A DNA stretch of 58,408 nt from Thauera carbonicopians (GTDB taxonomy: Bacteria; Pseudomonadota; Gammaproteobacteria; Burkholderiales; Rhodocyclaceae). The notes beneath the pieces are model-generated. The model was given only the letters and a program-made list of their open reading frames with translations, did not search any database and was not told the origin of the DNA. Where the stretch lies: the NCBI RefSeq assembly GCF_025699485.1, contig NZ_JANUXN010000021.1, forward strand, positions 1-58,408, written 5' to 3'. Shown piece by piece: positions 25,707-33,351 of this stretch. Both the position numbers and the translations under genes were made by a program. Every line of letters begins with the position of its first letter. Position 1 is the first letter of the stretch.

Positions 25707-26042
25707 TCAACCGCCAGAATAAAGCTCCTGGCGCGCGCGGCGCGATTCCGGCGATTCGTTGCGCATCTCATCCATCACCTGCTGACGTGTTTTCGGCGCC
25801 TCGGTACTCTTGATGGGCAGCGGGATGCCGCGTTGCAGCAACGCGAGCGAACCATCTTTGCGAGCTGCCTCGACCTCGGCCATCACTTGAGCACGGGTTT
25901 TGGTGCTCTTGAAGTGATCAGGGTGTTCGGTGTAGCCCTGCTCATTGGAAGCAGGATGGTACATCGAATCGGCCTGTGCCGCCATGGGCAGCGCCGTTGC
26001 CAGGACAACAGCATGCAGTGCGACAAGATGGGTGAATTTCAT
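25707..26042 (-). CDS. DUF4148 periplasmic protein
   Basis: This 111-aa protein has a signal peptide (MKFTHLVALHAVVLATALPMAAQA) and a DUF4148-like mature part (GYTEHPDHFKSTKTRAQVMAE and a second KTRQQVMDEM repeat). Such proteins are common in Burkholderiales, often near metal-resistance or two-component genes; the function is unknown. A longer open frame exists but lacks a signal sequence and overlaps the czcR-like gene. It is transcribed divergently from czcR, with about 150 bp of AT-richer DNA between them. It marks the left edge of the first metal module. Confidence 0.75.
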   Translation of the reverse strand: MKFTHLVALHAVVLATALPMAAQADSMYHPASNEQGYTEHPDHFKSTKTRAQVMAEVEAARKDGSLALLQRGIPLPIKSTEAPKTRQQVMDEMRNESPESRRARQELYSGG

Positions 26043-26189
26043 TGCGAGATCCTTTGCAGTGTGTGATCGAAAATACCTACATGCCCGAGGGCATGCACAC
26101 AATGTAGAAATCCGCACCGAACGGGAGCAAAACGTGAAGATGACAATTTGGACAGGTAGCGAGAAGCCGGGTAAGGATCGGCACACCTC

Positions 26190-26876
26190 ATGAAGCTTCT
26201 TATCGTGGAAGATGAAGCCAAGATCGCGGACTACCTTCGCAAAGGGCTTGCTGAAGAGGGCTACGTGATTGATGTGGCTGCGAATGGCATAGACGGTCTT
26301 CATATGGCTTCGCATGGCAACTATGACCTGATCGTCCTCGACACAATGCTTCCGGGGATTGATGGCTTCGGCCTGCTGGCTGCACTGAGGCAGAGCAAGC
26401 AAACACCAGTGATCATGTTGACAGCCCGCCATCGGATCGAAGATCGGGTACGAGGACTAAAAACTGGAGCAGACGACTACCTTGTCAAGCCTTTTGCCTT
26501 TTCCGAGCTGGTGGCTCGCATTGAAGTGCTTCTTCGTCGCGCGGCCGGAAACACGCCTGTTCCTGACGCACTTGTGCTCACACTTGCAGACCTGCAAGTT
26601 GACTTGGGAAGGCGACGTGCGACTCGGGCCGGGCAGCGTATCGACTTGTCGGCCAAAGAGTTTCAATTGCTGTCACTTCTATTGCGCCGCAAAGGAGAGG
26701 TGCTGTCTCGCACTGAAATTGCAGAACAAGTTTGGGACGTGAACTTTGATCATGGTACGAATGTCATTGATGTTGCAGTGCGTCGGCTGCGTAACAAACT
26801 TGATCTACCTTTTAAGCAACCACTATTGCACACAGTCCGTGGAATGGGCTATGTCTTAGAAGAGCGAGAATCGTGA
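26190..26876 (+). CDS. czcR: OmpR-family response regulator (CzcR-like)
   Basis: This 228-aa regulator has a receiver domain (residues 1-~115; D51 in LDTMLPG, K in VKPFAF) and an OmpR/PhoB winged helix (~130-225, ending LHTVRGMGYVLEE). It resembles CzcR/CopR/CusR regulators of metal efflux. It is cotranscribed with the downstream sensor kinase, whose GTG overlaps its stop. The DNA is AT-richer than the plasmid backbone. Likely targets are the adjacent cadA and/or the distant czcCBA operon (inference). The exact metal cannot be read from the sequence. Confidence 0.8.
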   Translation: MKLLIVEDEAKIADYLRKGLAEEGYVIDVAANGIDGLHMASHGNYDLIVLDTMLPGIDGFGLLAALRQSKQTPVIMLTARHRIEDRVRGLKTGADDYLVKPFAFSELVARIEVLLRRAAGNTPVPDALVLTLADLQVDLGRRRATRAGQRIDLSAKEFQLLSLLLRRKGEVLSRTEIAEQVWDVNFDHGTNVIDVAVRRLRNKLDLPFKQPLLHTVRGMGYVLEERES

Positions 26877-28183
26877 AGAAAAAGCGTGCTGGATCATTGG
26901 GGCGTCGGCTTGCACGCTGGATGGCTCTTCTCACATTGGCAGGGCTGGCTCTGACTTGCCTGGGGGTATATACCGTTACAGCGCTTAGTTTCCAAGATCG
27001 GCAAAATGACACGCTGAGGCAGCAAAAAATCCAAGTAAGTCATTTAATTGCTGAGGTAGGAGGGCCTGATTTCACCACTCTTACACACAAGCTAGACGAC
27101 GCTATGGTCGGACGGAGGGACGTAAGAATGACCCTGACCGGACCTAATGGGCGTGTGATTTACGCCAGCGGAAATATACCTAGTGATAAACGCACGATCG
27201 ATGCGCGTTTCGAAATTTCGAACAGCAACGGCTCCATCCAAGCCCTGTTGAGTCTTGACGCCAGTGAAGATGATCGTGTCCTAAAACGCCTCGCTCAGAC
27301 TTTGATTGCGGCTGCGCTAGCCGGTGCAGTGGTGATAGCGATTGGCGGATACACATTGGTTCAGATCGGCCTGGAACCAGTACGTGATCTCTCGTCGCAG
27401 ATTCAAGCACTGGAAGCTGATAATCTCCATCATCAACTGGATGGCTCTGCACAACCTGATGAGTTGGTGCCTCTTGTATTTCATGTCAATGGAATGCTAG
27501 AGCGCCTACATACGGCCTATGAGCAACTGGAAGCGTTCAACGCCGACGTCGCGCACGAATTGTTCACGCCTCTGGCAACATTGATGGGAAGCACAGAAAT
27601 CGCTTTGCGCAAAGCACGCGATGTCGAGACGCTACGGGACGTGCTTGGGGATCACCTCGAAGATCTGCAACGTATGTCGATGATCGTGCAGGACATGCTT
27701 TTCCTGTCGCAAGCTGACCGTGGGGCAGAGGCCCGCCGAGAGAGTGTAGACAGCCTGGCCAGACTAGTTAATGCGGTTGCGGACCTGCACGAGGCAGCGA
27801 TAGAGGATGCTGGCCTTCAGTTGCAAGTTGACGGCGATGCGGCCTGCGCTGTCGATATACGCCTCTTGCAACGTGCACTGTCCAACCTCATCGGAAATGC
27901 AACTCGGCATGCGCTTCCGCAGAGCACGATTGTTGTGAAGATCAATAGGCACGATGCCGAAGTGGCTCTACGAGTGGTGAATCAGGGTAATACCATTCCG
28001 GACGAGCATCTGCCGTATCTATTCAATCGTTTTTATCGCGTTGACTCCGCGCGCACGGAGGCAGTCCGAAATCACGGGTTGGGCTTGGCGATTGTTTCCG
28101 CCATCGCCCGTATGCACAGAGGGCGAACCCTGGCTGAATCAAGGGATGGCGTCACGTCCATTGGGTTTGTGCTGCCTGATTGA
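26873..28183 (+). CDS. czcS: Heavy-metal sensor histidine kinase (CzcS-like)
   Basis: This 436-aa kinase has a transmembrane helix near residues 15-40, a short periplasmic sensor of ~100 aa and a second helix at ~140-162. HAMP-like and HisKA domains follow, with H in DVAHELFTPLATL (about residue 227), and then an ATPase domain (NLIGNATRHA, HGLGLAIVSAI). The H-box reads HELFTP rather than the usual HELRTP. It starts with GTG overlapping the regulator's stop. It is convergent with cadA, the two stops being only 1-2 bp apart. Confidence 0.8.
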   Translation: MKKKRAGSLGRRLARWMALLTLAGLALTCLGVYTVTALSFQDRQNDTLRQQKIQVSHLIAEVGGPDFTTLTHKLDDAMVGRRDVRMTLTGPNGRVIYASGNIPSDKRTIDARFEISNSNGSIQALLSLDASEDDRVLKRLAQTLIAAALAGAVVIAIGGYTLVQIGLEPVRDLSSQIQALEADNLHHQLDGSAQPDELVPLVFHVNGMLERLHTAYEQLEAFNADVAHELFTPLATLMGSTEIALRKARDVETLRDVLGDHLEDLQRMSMIVQDMLFLSQADRGAEARRESVDSLARLVNAVADLHEAAIEDAGLQLQVDGDAACAVDIRLLQRALSNLIGNATRHALPQSTIVVKINRHDAEVALRVVNQGNTIPDEHLPYLFNRFYRVDSARTEAVRNHGLGLAIVSAIARMHRGRTLAESRDGVTSIGFVLPD

Positions 28184-28184
28184 T

Positions 28185-30425
28185 TCATGTTTTTTGAACC
28201 GCATTCAGAAGTCGAAGCCCGTTGAGCACGACCAACATGCTTGCCCCCATGTCCGCGAAAACAGCCATCCACATCGTTGCACTGCCGAAAACGGCGAGCA
28301 CAAGAAAAATGGCCTTGATGCCCAGCGCCAGAACGATGTTCTGCCACAGTACCGCGTGAGTTGATCGCGACAGCTTCACCGTCTCTGCGATTCGCCGTAG
28401 GTCGTCGTTCATCACGACCACGTCGGCAGCTTCCATTGCCGTATCGGTTCCAGCCGCACCCATGGCCACGCCAATGTCGGCCTGGGCTAGAGCAGGTGCG
28501 TCATTGATGCCGTCGCCGGTCATCGCTGTAGACCCAAGATCGCGCTGCAAAGTCTTGATCGCTTCGAGCTTGTCCTCGGGCAACAAGTTGCCGCGCGCTT
28601 GGGCGATGCCGGCTTCATGCGCCACGGCCGTGGCCGTAGCCTGGTTGTCGCCAGTCAGCATGACGGGAGTGATGCCCAGCGTTTGCAGCGACGCGATGGC
28701 CTCGCGCGACGAAGGCTTGATCGTGTCGGCGACAGCGAACAACGCAAGCACCCTCTCCGGCCTGGCCAGCAGCGTAACGGTGCGGCCCGCTTCCTCATGC
28801 CGCTTCAACTGCTCCTCGATTTCCGGTGAGCACTGGTCCCGCTCCTCTATCAGGCGGTGGTTGCCAAGCACATAGGTCACGCCGCCGACATTGGCCTGCA
28901 CGCCCCTTCCAGCCAGCGCTGTGAAATCCCTTGCCTCGACGTCGCTGGGTTTCAGACCGGCGGCTATCGCACGCGAAACGGGGTGGTCGGAGTGGCTGGC
29001 CAAGACAACGGCAACGTGCTCCGCTTCCGCTGCTTCAGTCTGTGCATCGATGACGGACCAATCCACGAGCCGAGGCTTGCCCTCGGTGATCGTGCCGGTT
29101 TTGTCCAGCGCGATGGCCTTGAGCTTGCGTGCTTCTTCAAGGTAGATGCCGCCCTTGATCAGGATGCCGCGACGGGCTGCTGCAGCAAGGCCGCTGACGA
29201 TGGTTACCGGTGTCGAGATGACCAGCGCGCACGGGCATGCGATGACCAACAGCACGAGGGCCTTATAGATTGCCTGCATCCAGGTCCAGCCGAGCAGCCA
29301 TGGGCCGAGCAACGCGACTGCCAGCGCAATCACGAAAACTGCCGGGGTGTAGATCGCGGCAAAGCGGTCAACGAAGCCCTGTGTCGGCGCCCGTGTTGCC
29401 TGAGCTTCTTCGACGGCATGGATGATGCGCGCGAGCGTCGAATCCGATGCCAGTGCGGTCACCTCGAATTCGAAGGTGCCTGATTCGTTGATCGTGCCAG
29501 CAAAGACGGAGTCACCAGTGGTTTTATCGACCGGAATGCTCTCGCCGGTGACGGGTGCCTGATTGATGCTTGTTTGACCAGAACGAACTACGCCGTCCAT
29601 AGGCACACGTTCGCCTGGCTTCACACGCAGCAACGCACCGACGACGACTTCGGCAACAGGCACGACCTTCCAACTGCCATCGACCTGCCTTACAGAGGCC
29701 TGGTCGGGCGCCATGTCCAGCAGCCCCTTGATGGCATTGCGCGCGCGATCGACCGCGCGTGCTTCGATCGCCTCGGCGATCGCATACAGGGCCATGACCA
29801 TCGCGGCCTCGGGCCACTGGCCGATCGCGAATGCCCCCGTCACCGCGACTGTCATCAGCGCATTGATGTTCAGACGGCCATGCCGCAGGGCTGCAAACCC
29901 CTTCTTGTAGACGTCAAAACCTGCCAGCCATATCGCGACCCCTGCTACGGCGAGGCCAGCGGCGCGCCAGACTGCGGTTTCCGGAGCGAAGTACCCGATA
30001 ACTTCGGCAGCGATAGCCAGGAGCAGCGCGGCAGCCAGCTTGGGCAACTGGCCTCGGACAGGATCGTGGTTGTGACCATCGCCTTCAGAGTGCGCATCAC
30101 CTGAATCTGCTGCACGAACTTGCTGTGGATCAAACCCTGCCTTGCGGATGGCTTCCAGTGCGGGTGCCATCAACGGTTCATCGGCATCGATGGTCAAGGT
30201 TCGCTGACCAAGCTGAAATCGCAAACCGCGGATACCGGGCAAGCCGTCAAGGGCTCGGCGGATTTCAGCTTCCTCAGCGGCACAGTCCATCGTGGGGATT
30301 CGAAAGCTTCGACCTTGTACCTTTGCCGTGGTACCGGAAAGACGAACCTTTTCAGAGGGCCCGGTTCCGCAACAATCGTCGCTGATGGCGACTGCAGATC
30401 CTTGATCGGTGTGAGAGTGCTTCAT
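28185..30425 (-). CDS. cadA: CadA/ZntA-type Zn/Cd/Pb P-type ATPase
   Basis: This 746-aa P1B ATPase exports divalent soft metals from the cytoplasm. An N-terminal HMA domain carries the MDCAAEE motif (residues ~46-52), and a His/Asp-rich spacer (HSEGDGHNHD) follows. The membrane CPC motif is at ~395, the phosphorylation motif DKTGTITEG at ~440 and the hinge GDGINDAPALAQ at ~636. CPC plus the MDCxxEE domain fits Zn/Cd/Pb rather than Cu transport. It is divergent from the merR-type gene, with a classical MerR-controlled promoter between them, and convergent with the sensor kinase. Confidence 0.92.
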   Translation of the reverse strand: MKHSHTDQGSAVAISDDCCGTGPSEKVRLSGTTAKVQGRSFRIPTMDCAAEEAEIRRALDGLPGIRGLRFQLGQRTLTIDADEPLMAPALEAIRKAGFDPQQVRAADSGDAHSEGDGHNHDPVRGQLPKLAAALLLAIAAEVIGYFAPETAVWRAAGLAVAGVAIWLAGFDVYKKGFAALRHGRLNINALMTVAVTGAFAIGQWPEAAMVMALYAIAEAIEARAVDRARNAIKGLLDMAPDQASVRQVDGSWKVVPVAEVVVGALLRVKPGERVPMDGVVRSGQTSINQAPVTGESIPVDKTTGDSVFAGTINESGTFEFEVTALASDSTLARIIHAVEEAQATRAPTQGFVDRFAAIYTPAVFVIALAVALLGPWLLGWTWMQAIYKALVLLVIACPCALVISTPVTIVSGLAAAARRGILIKGGIYLEEARKLKAIALDKTGTITEGKPRLVDWSVIDAQTEAAEAEHVAVVLASHSDHPVSRAIAAGLKPSDVEARDFTALAGRGVQANVGGVTYVLGNHRLIEERDQCSPEIEEQLKRHEEAGRTVTLLARPERVLALFAVADTIKPSSREAIASLQTLGITPVMLTGDNQATATAVAHEAGIAQARGNLLPEDKLEAIKTLQRDLGSTAMTGDGINDAPALAQADIGVAMGAAGTDTAMEAADVVVMNDDLRRIAETVKLSRSTHAVLWQNIVLALGIKAIFLVLAVFGSATMWMAVFADMGASMLVVLNGLRLLNAVQKT

Positions 30426-30447
30426 GGATGATCCTTGCTTTTTCTAT

Positions 30448-30478
30448 ATTGAAAACCCTGTAGTCGGTGTAGAGTCAA
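30448..30478 (-). promoter_or_regulatory. MerR-type cadA promoter/operator
   Basis: On the minus strand TTGACT (30478-30473), a 19-bp spacer and TTCAAT (30453-30448). An over-long spacer of 19-20 bp is the hallmark of MerR-family promoters. The spacer holds an imperfect dyad, plus-strand ACCCTGTAG...GTAGAGT (30455-30475), closely resembling CadR/PbrR operators. The divergent regulator would bind here and realign the promoter when metal is present. Confidence 0.8.
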
Positions 30479-30508
30479 GCCTTCTATACAGAAAGGTAGG
30501 ATTTGCCC

Positions 30509-30952
30509 GTGAAGATTGGAGCACTGGCCGAAGCGACTGGAACGCCAGTTGAAACCATCCGCTTTTACGAGCGAGAGGGCTTGCTTCCGCCACCAGCGCG
30601 GGCTGAGAATAACTACCGCCTCTACCTGCCAATCCATGTTGAGCGGCTAGCATTCGTCCGCCAGTGCCGCGGGCTAGATATGACCCTGGACGAGATCCGC
30701 GCATTGATTGAGCTTCGCGATTCGCCTGCACAAGACTGTGGCGAGATCAATGCACTGCTTGACGAGCACATTGGCCATGTAGCGCAACGCATTCGCGAAC
30801 TCCGCGTGCTGGAGAGGGACCTGAAGGCGTTGCGCGCGCGCTGCACGTCTCCGCATGCGGTCGCCGAATGCGGCATTCTCAGCGGCCTCGACCACGCGTC
30901 TGTATCAAAGCCTCTATCACCCAACTGGCCTCATTTGCACGGCACGCATTGA
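30509..30952 (+). CDS. cadR: MerR-family metal regulator (CadR/PbrR-like)
   Basis: This 147-aa regulator has a MerR helix-turn-helix (MKIGALAEATGTPVETIRFYEREGLLP), a dimerisation helix and cysteines in RQCRG, QDCGEI, RARC and AECGIL. This arrangement fits Cd/Pb/Zn-sensing CadR/PbrR proteins. GTG 30509 is chosen (GGTAGGA upstream). It faces away from cadA and controls the promoter between them. The C-terminus lacks the His-rich tail of some CadR proteins, though it ends with two histidines. Confidence 0.85.
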   Translation: MKIGALAEATGTPVETIRFYEREGLLPPPARAENNYRLYLPIHVERLAFVRQCRGLDMTLDEIRALIELRDSPAQDCGEINALLDEHIGHVAQRIRELRVLERDLKALRARCTSPHAVAECGILSGLDHASVSKPLSPNWPHLHGTH

Positions 30953-30974
30953 TGCAGCTGTGGGGGCAGTCTCT

Positions 30975-31493
30975 TCATTGATTCACAGGATCAACCCAGC
31001 GGCCGCCGCGCTCGGGCTGGCCGACATAGATCGGGCGGACTGAACCCACGTCGAGGCCTGCGTTGTCGTAGTAGGCTTGGCAACTCGCCGGCATTGCATT
31101 GGAGATGTAGTACCCGTTGTCGCCACCGGCGGGCATCCAGCCGCGCCCATTGAGTGCGGCGGCGTCGCAGCGGCCGGAGCCGTCCACCAGTGCATTGACC
31201 AACTGGCGCGTGTAGCCGTCCTCTTTCGCCGTGGGGCACTGGTTCAGGAAGTCGCGCCGCGCGCCCAGTGTCTTGCCGAGGGTGCGCCTGACGATGGAGA
31301 AATAGCGCCGGATGGCGGGCTGGCACTCGCTGGGGCGCTCGCCGGTGGACAGGCACAGGATGGCTTCGCACGCCAGGCGGGTATCGCCCGTGAGCAGTTC
31401 CATGTCCGGGCTCTGGTCTGCCTGGGCCTGGGCGATGTTGCACAGAGCCAAGGCCAGGGCGGGCAGCAGATTCTTGGTGCGCGGTGTTGCCAT
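30975..31493 (-). CDS. trbM: TrbM/KikA-like conjugation protein
   Basis: This 172-aa exported protein has a signal peptide (LLPALALALCNIAQAQA) and a TrbM-type domain beginning LTGDTRLACEAILCLSTGERPSEC with conserved cysteines. TrbM (IncP) and KikA (IncN/IncW) belong to this family. They are encoded with transfer genes, but their mechanism is unclear. AGAGG precedes the ATG. It returns the map to plasmid backbone after the metal module. Its promoter region contains two near-copies of the element found before virB1, suggesting co-regulation with the transfer operon. Confidence 0.75.
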   Translation of the reverse strand: MATPRTKNLLPALALALCNIAQAQADQSPDMELLTGDTRLACEAILCLSTGERPSECQPAIRRYFSIVRRTLGKTLGARRDFLNQCPTAKEDGYTRQLVNALVDGSGRCDAAALNGRGWMPAGGDNGYYISNAMPASCQAYYDNAGLDVGSVRPIYVGQPERGGRWVDPVNQ

Positions 31494-31528
31494 GAGAAAC
31501 CTCTTGCCTGTGTCGCCTTTGGGCTTTC

Positions 31529-31583
31529 ATTGTATTGTCAAACGATAGTTAATATCCTTTTATGTTCTGATAAACGATACATA
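31529..31583. promoter_or_regulatory. trbM/TrfB-like divergent control region
   Basis: On the minus strand TATCGTTTGACAATACAAT (31547-31529) matches 14439-14457 with two mismatches, and TATGTATCGTT (31583-31573) is a second, shorter copy. The stretch is AT-rich compared with the flanking genes. To the right, GGTGTAAAATGAGGTGTA (31610-31627) precedes the TrfB-like gene and resembles the other GGTGTA elements. Confidence 0.55.
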
Positions 31584-31653
31584 TTCCCCTTTTTTAGGTT
31601 AATTATGTGGTGTAAAATGAGGTGTAGTTTTCAACATCTCCCATGAGGCCGAC

Positions 31654-32013
31654 ATGACCGACACCCCCCTGAAAAAACGTGTTCCGCAGCGCTGCACGCT
31701 GAAGGAGCTTGAAGAGGCGGTGTCGTATTTCAGGATCGCGCCGGCCACGATTGAGCGCGTGCAGCGCGTGCTGGTGGACGGCGAGGCGGTCTCAGTCGTG
31801 GCCCGCGGCGACAACCTCACCTACCAGCCGCTGGCCCGGACCTGCAACAAGGTGATGGACAAGGTGGAGGAACTGCGCAGCAATGCGCCCGTGCTGGTGC
31901 CGCCAGGCTGGGAAGAGGCCACGATCGTGGCGCCGGTGGAATTCATCGCCGAGACGCGCAAGCGCCTCGAACGCTACCTCTTGGACAAAGGATGGAAGAA
32001 ATCGATCGCGTGA
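31654..32013 (+). CDS. TrfB/KorA-like transcriptional regulator 1
   Basis: A 119-aa protein whose central segment (ELEEAVSYFRIAPATIERVQRVLVDGEAV...ACNK-like helix...VMDKVEELRS) follows the pattern of the TrfB/KorA helix-turn-helix (LEVGQQTIEIARGVLVDGK in RK2 KorA). It probably represses backbone promoters, including its own, which carries paired GGTGTA words just upstream. It heads a tight cluster of small unknown genes. The family call is from pattern only; no structure or search was available. Confidence 0.6.
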   Translation: MTDTPLKKRVPQRCTLKELEEAVSYFRIAPATIERVQRVLVDGEAVSVVARGDNLTYQPLARTCNKVMDKVEELRSNAPVLVPPGWEEATIVAPVEFIAETRKRLERYLLDKGWKKSIA

Positions 32014-32177
32014 TGCGGGACCCTGCCGCTTCCCGCTGGCTCAGGGACGCCCTGCGCGGCGCGCTGGTGCGCGACCCGGTAGATGCCGCCAACGATGCGC
32101 AGTTGCTGGCGCGACTGCTCGATGCGCGCTGCGCTGGCGTCCTGGCGCCCGGAAAGGACCCGCATGGATGCCCTTGA
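31992..32177 (+). CDS. Small hypothetical protein (61 aa)
   Basis: A 61-aa protein starting MEEIDRVMRDPAASRWLRDALRGALVRDPVDAANDAQLLARLL. It overlaps the TrfB-like gene by 22 bp and the next gene by 14 bp. The overlaps, an AAAGG ribosome site and the amphipathic helices support it as a real small gene. The function is unknown. Confidence 0.45.
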   Translation: MEEIDRVMRDPAASRWLRDALRGALVRDPVDAANDAQLLARLLDARCAGVLAPGKDPHGCP

Positions 32178-32532
32178 GCGGGAAAGCCGGCTGTGGCAGG
32201 CGCGCGCGGCGGTGGGCCAGGATCTGGACCGGCTTACCGCCGAGGCGGTGGCCCTGGCCCTGGACGCCGATCCTGGCCAGCGTGCGCGCGTGGCGGCGGC
32301 CAATGCCGCCAGCCGCCTGCTGCTGCGGCTGGTCGATCAGGTGGCCGATTCGGAGGCGAGGATCGAGGACGTGGCCGCGCTGTTCAGCTCGCGCCCGTTC
32401 ACCTGGGATTTCACCGGCGGGGCAGGCGGCACGCGCATCGACGCGGCGCTGCAGCGCCTGTGCGTGTTGTCGGTTCTGACGCGGGCCGACGTCGAGCGCA
32501 TGCGCGGCAAGCTGCACGGCGCTTCGCCGTGA
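32164..32532 (+). CDS. Hypothetical helical protein (122 aa)
   Basis: A 122-aa soluble, Ala/Arg/Leu-rich all-helical protein (MDALERESRLWQARAAVGQDLDRLTAEAV...). It overlaps the preceding small gene and lies 32 bp before a small membrane-protein gene on the same strand. No family is recognised. The opposite strand has long open frames, but context (operon spacing, overlapping starts) favours this reading. Confidence 0.5.
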   Translation: MDALERESRLWQARAAVGQDLDRLTAEAVALALDADPGQRARVAAANAASRLLLRLVDQVADSEARIEDVAALFSSRPFTWDFTGGAGGTRIDAALQRLCVLSVLTRADVERMRGKLHGASP

Positions 32533-32564
32533 CGCCGGCCCACGCACGGAAAAGGTGGTGATGT

Positions 32565-32810
32565 ATGGACCTGCTACTCGGCTGGCTTCGACTGCCCATC
32601 GTCCTGTGCGTGGCCGTGCTGCGGCTGTTGTCGTTTAGCGCCGGCATCGCCACCTTAGGCGGACTGCTAATGCAGCGCAGCGAATCGCGGTTCATCTGCT
32701 TCGTCGTGATGCCGCTCACGTCTTTCGCGTGCTACGTGCTGGCCTCGAAGCTGTCGGAGCAGTACCAGCGCGCGATGGCGCGGCGAGAGGCCGGTTCGGG
32801 TGCGCGGTGA
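32565..32810 (+). CDS. Small membrane protein (81 aa)
   Basis: An 81-aa protein with two hydrophobic segments (residues ~3-22, LLLGWLRLPIVLCVAVLRLL, and ~44-63, ICFVVMPLTSFACYVLASKL) and a basic C-terminus. It is preceded by AAGGTGGTG and located in the cluster behind the TrfB-like regulator. The function is unknown. Confidence 0.5.
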   Translation: MDLLLGWLRLPIVLCVAVLRLLSFSAGIATLGGLLMQRSESRFICFVVMPLTSFACYVLASKLSEQYQRAMARREAGSGAR

Positions 32811-33054
32811 GCGGGAGGCACTGGCGGCGCAGACGCGGCAGGTGGTCGGCATGCGCGCCGGCCGCGCGCACACCGGCGAGGAACTGAAGGAGTTGCAGGG
32901 ACTGGAAAGCGTGGTTCGGCGGATCGCTTCGGCGCAGGGCTATGCGCTGGGCGAGTCCGCGCGGCCAACGCCCACGCCAGGGGCAAGGGTCTTTCCCCGG
33001 GCTACCCCCCCGATCTCGATTGGCGGCGGTCAAGCACGCCACCATGCCCGCTGA
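32800..33054 (+). CDS. Small hypothetical protein (84 aa)
   Basis: An open frame of 84 codons starting at GTG 32800, overlapping the preceding gene by 11 bp. The first half is charged and helical (REALAAQTRQVVGMRAGRAHTGEELKELQGLESVVRRIASAQ); the last ~30 residues look unstructured. No family is recognised. It is the last candidate gene before the par control region, and a shorter gene is possible. Confidence 0.35.
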   Translation: MRGEREALAAQTRQVVGMRAGRAHTGEELKELQGLESVVRRIASAQGYALGESARPTPTPGARVFPRATPPISIGGGQARHHAR

Positions 33055-33103
33055 GGCGAAGCCTGCGGAGTCCAAAAGAGCCGCGCGCGATAGCAGATTC
33101 TTT

Positions 33104-33127
33104 AGTATTCGTACCTGTACGAATACT
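33104..33127. repeat. 24-bp palindrome, site 1 (upstream of parA)
   Basis: Perfect inverted repeat AGTATTCGTAC / GTACGAATACT around CT. An identical 24-bp copy lies at 58273-58296 just after the recombinase gene, and a 21/24 variant lies at 39531-39554. Possible identities are a parS-like ParB site or a recombination site for the tyrosine recombinase. Position 230 bp before parA favours the former; position beside the integrase favours the latter. Confidence 0.6.
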
Positions 33128-33183
33128 TCAATGCGAGCGCGCCAGCAAAGGTACAGGCCGGCGACGGCGCACGATGGCCGGCC

Positions 33184-33198
33184 TTTCTCGGCGAGAAA
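33184..33198. repeat. TTTCTC-N3-GAGAAA palindrome, copy 2
   Basis: TTTCTC-GGC-GAGAAA, 63 bp upstream of the -35 box of the parA promoter. One of five copies. Confidence 0.55.
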
Positions 33199-33224
33199 CA
33201 GGTAGGCCTCGCAGCTGTTGCATT

Positions 33225-33289
33225 ACACCTCTATAGGTGTATTAAATACACTCCTAGAGGTTGATTGCGGGCCCTCGCCGTCCTACAAT
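33225..33289 (+). promoter_or_regulatory. parA promoter and operator
   Basis: TTGATT (33261-33266), a 17-bp spacer and TACAAT (33284-33289) form a good sigma70-type promoter. Immediately upstream, GTGTATT-A-AATACAC (33238-33252) is a perfect palindrome within a longer imperfect dyad starting CTCTATAG and ending CCTAGAG. CACCT/AGGTG arms lie just to the left. These are likely operators for ParA/ParB or the KorA-like regulators. Confidence 0.65.
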
Positions 33290-33351
33290 GCAGACTTACA
33301 AAAAAGAGATCGTCAGTTAGTCCGAACATCCAAATCAACAGGAGTGAGAGC

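Noticed and set aside
33104-33127. 24-bp palindrome considered as a rho-independent terminator
   Set aside because: No T-run, and exact conservation at a distant site points to a protein site.
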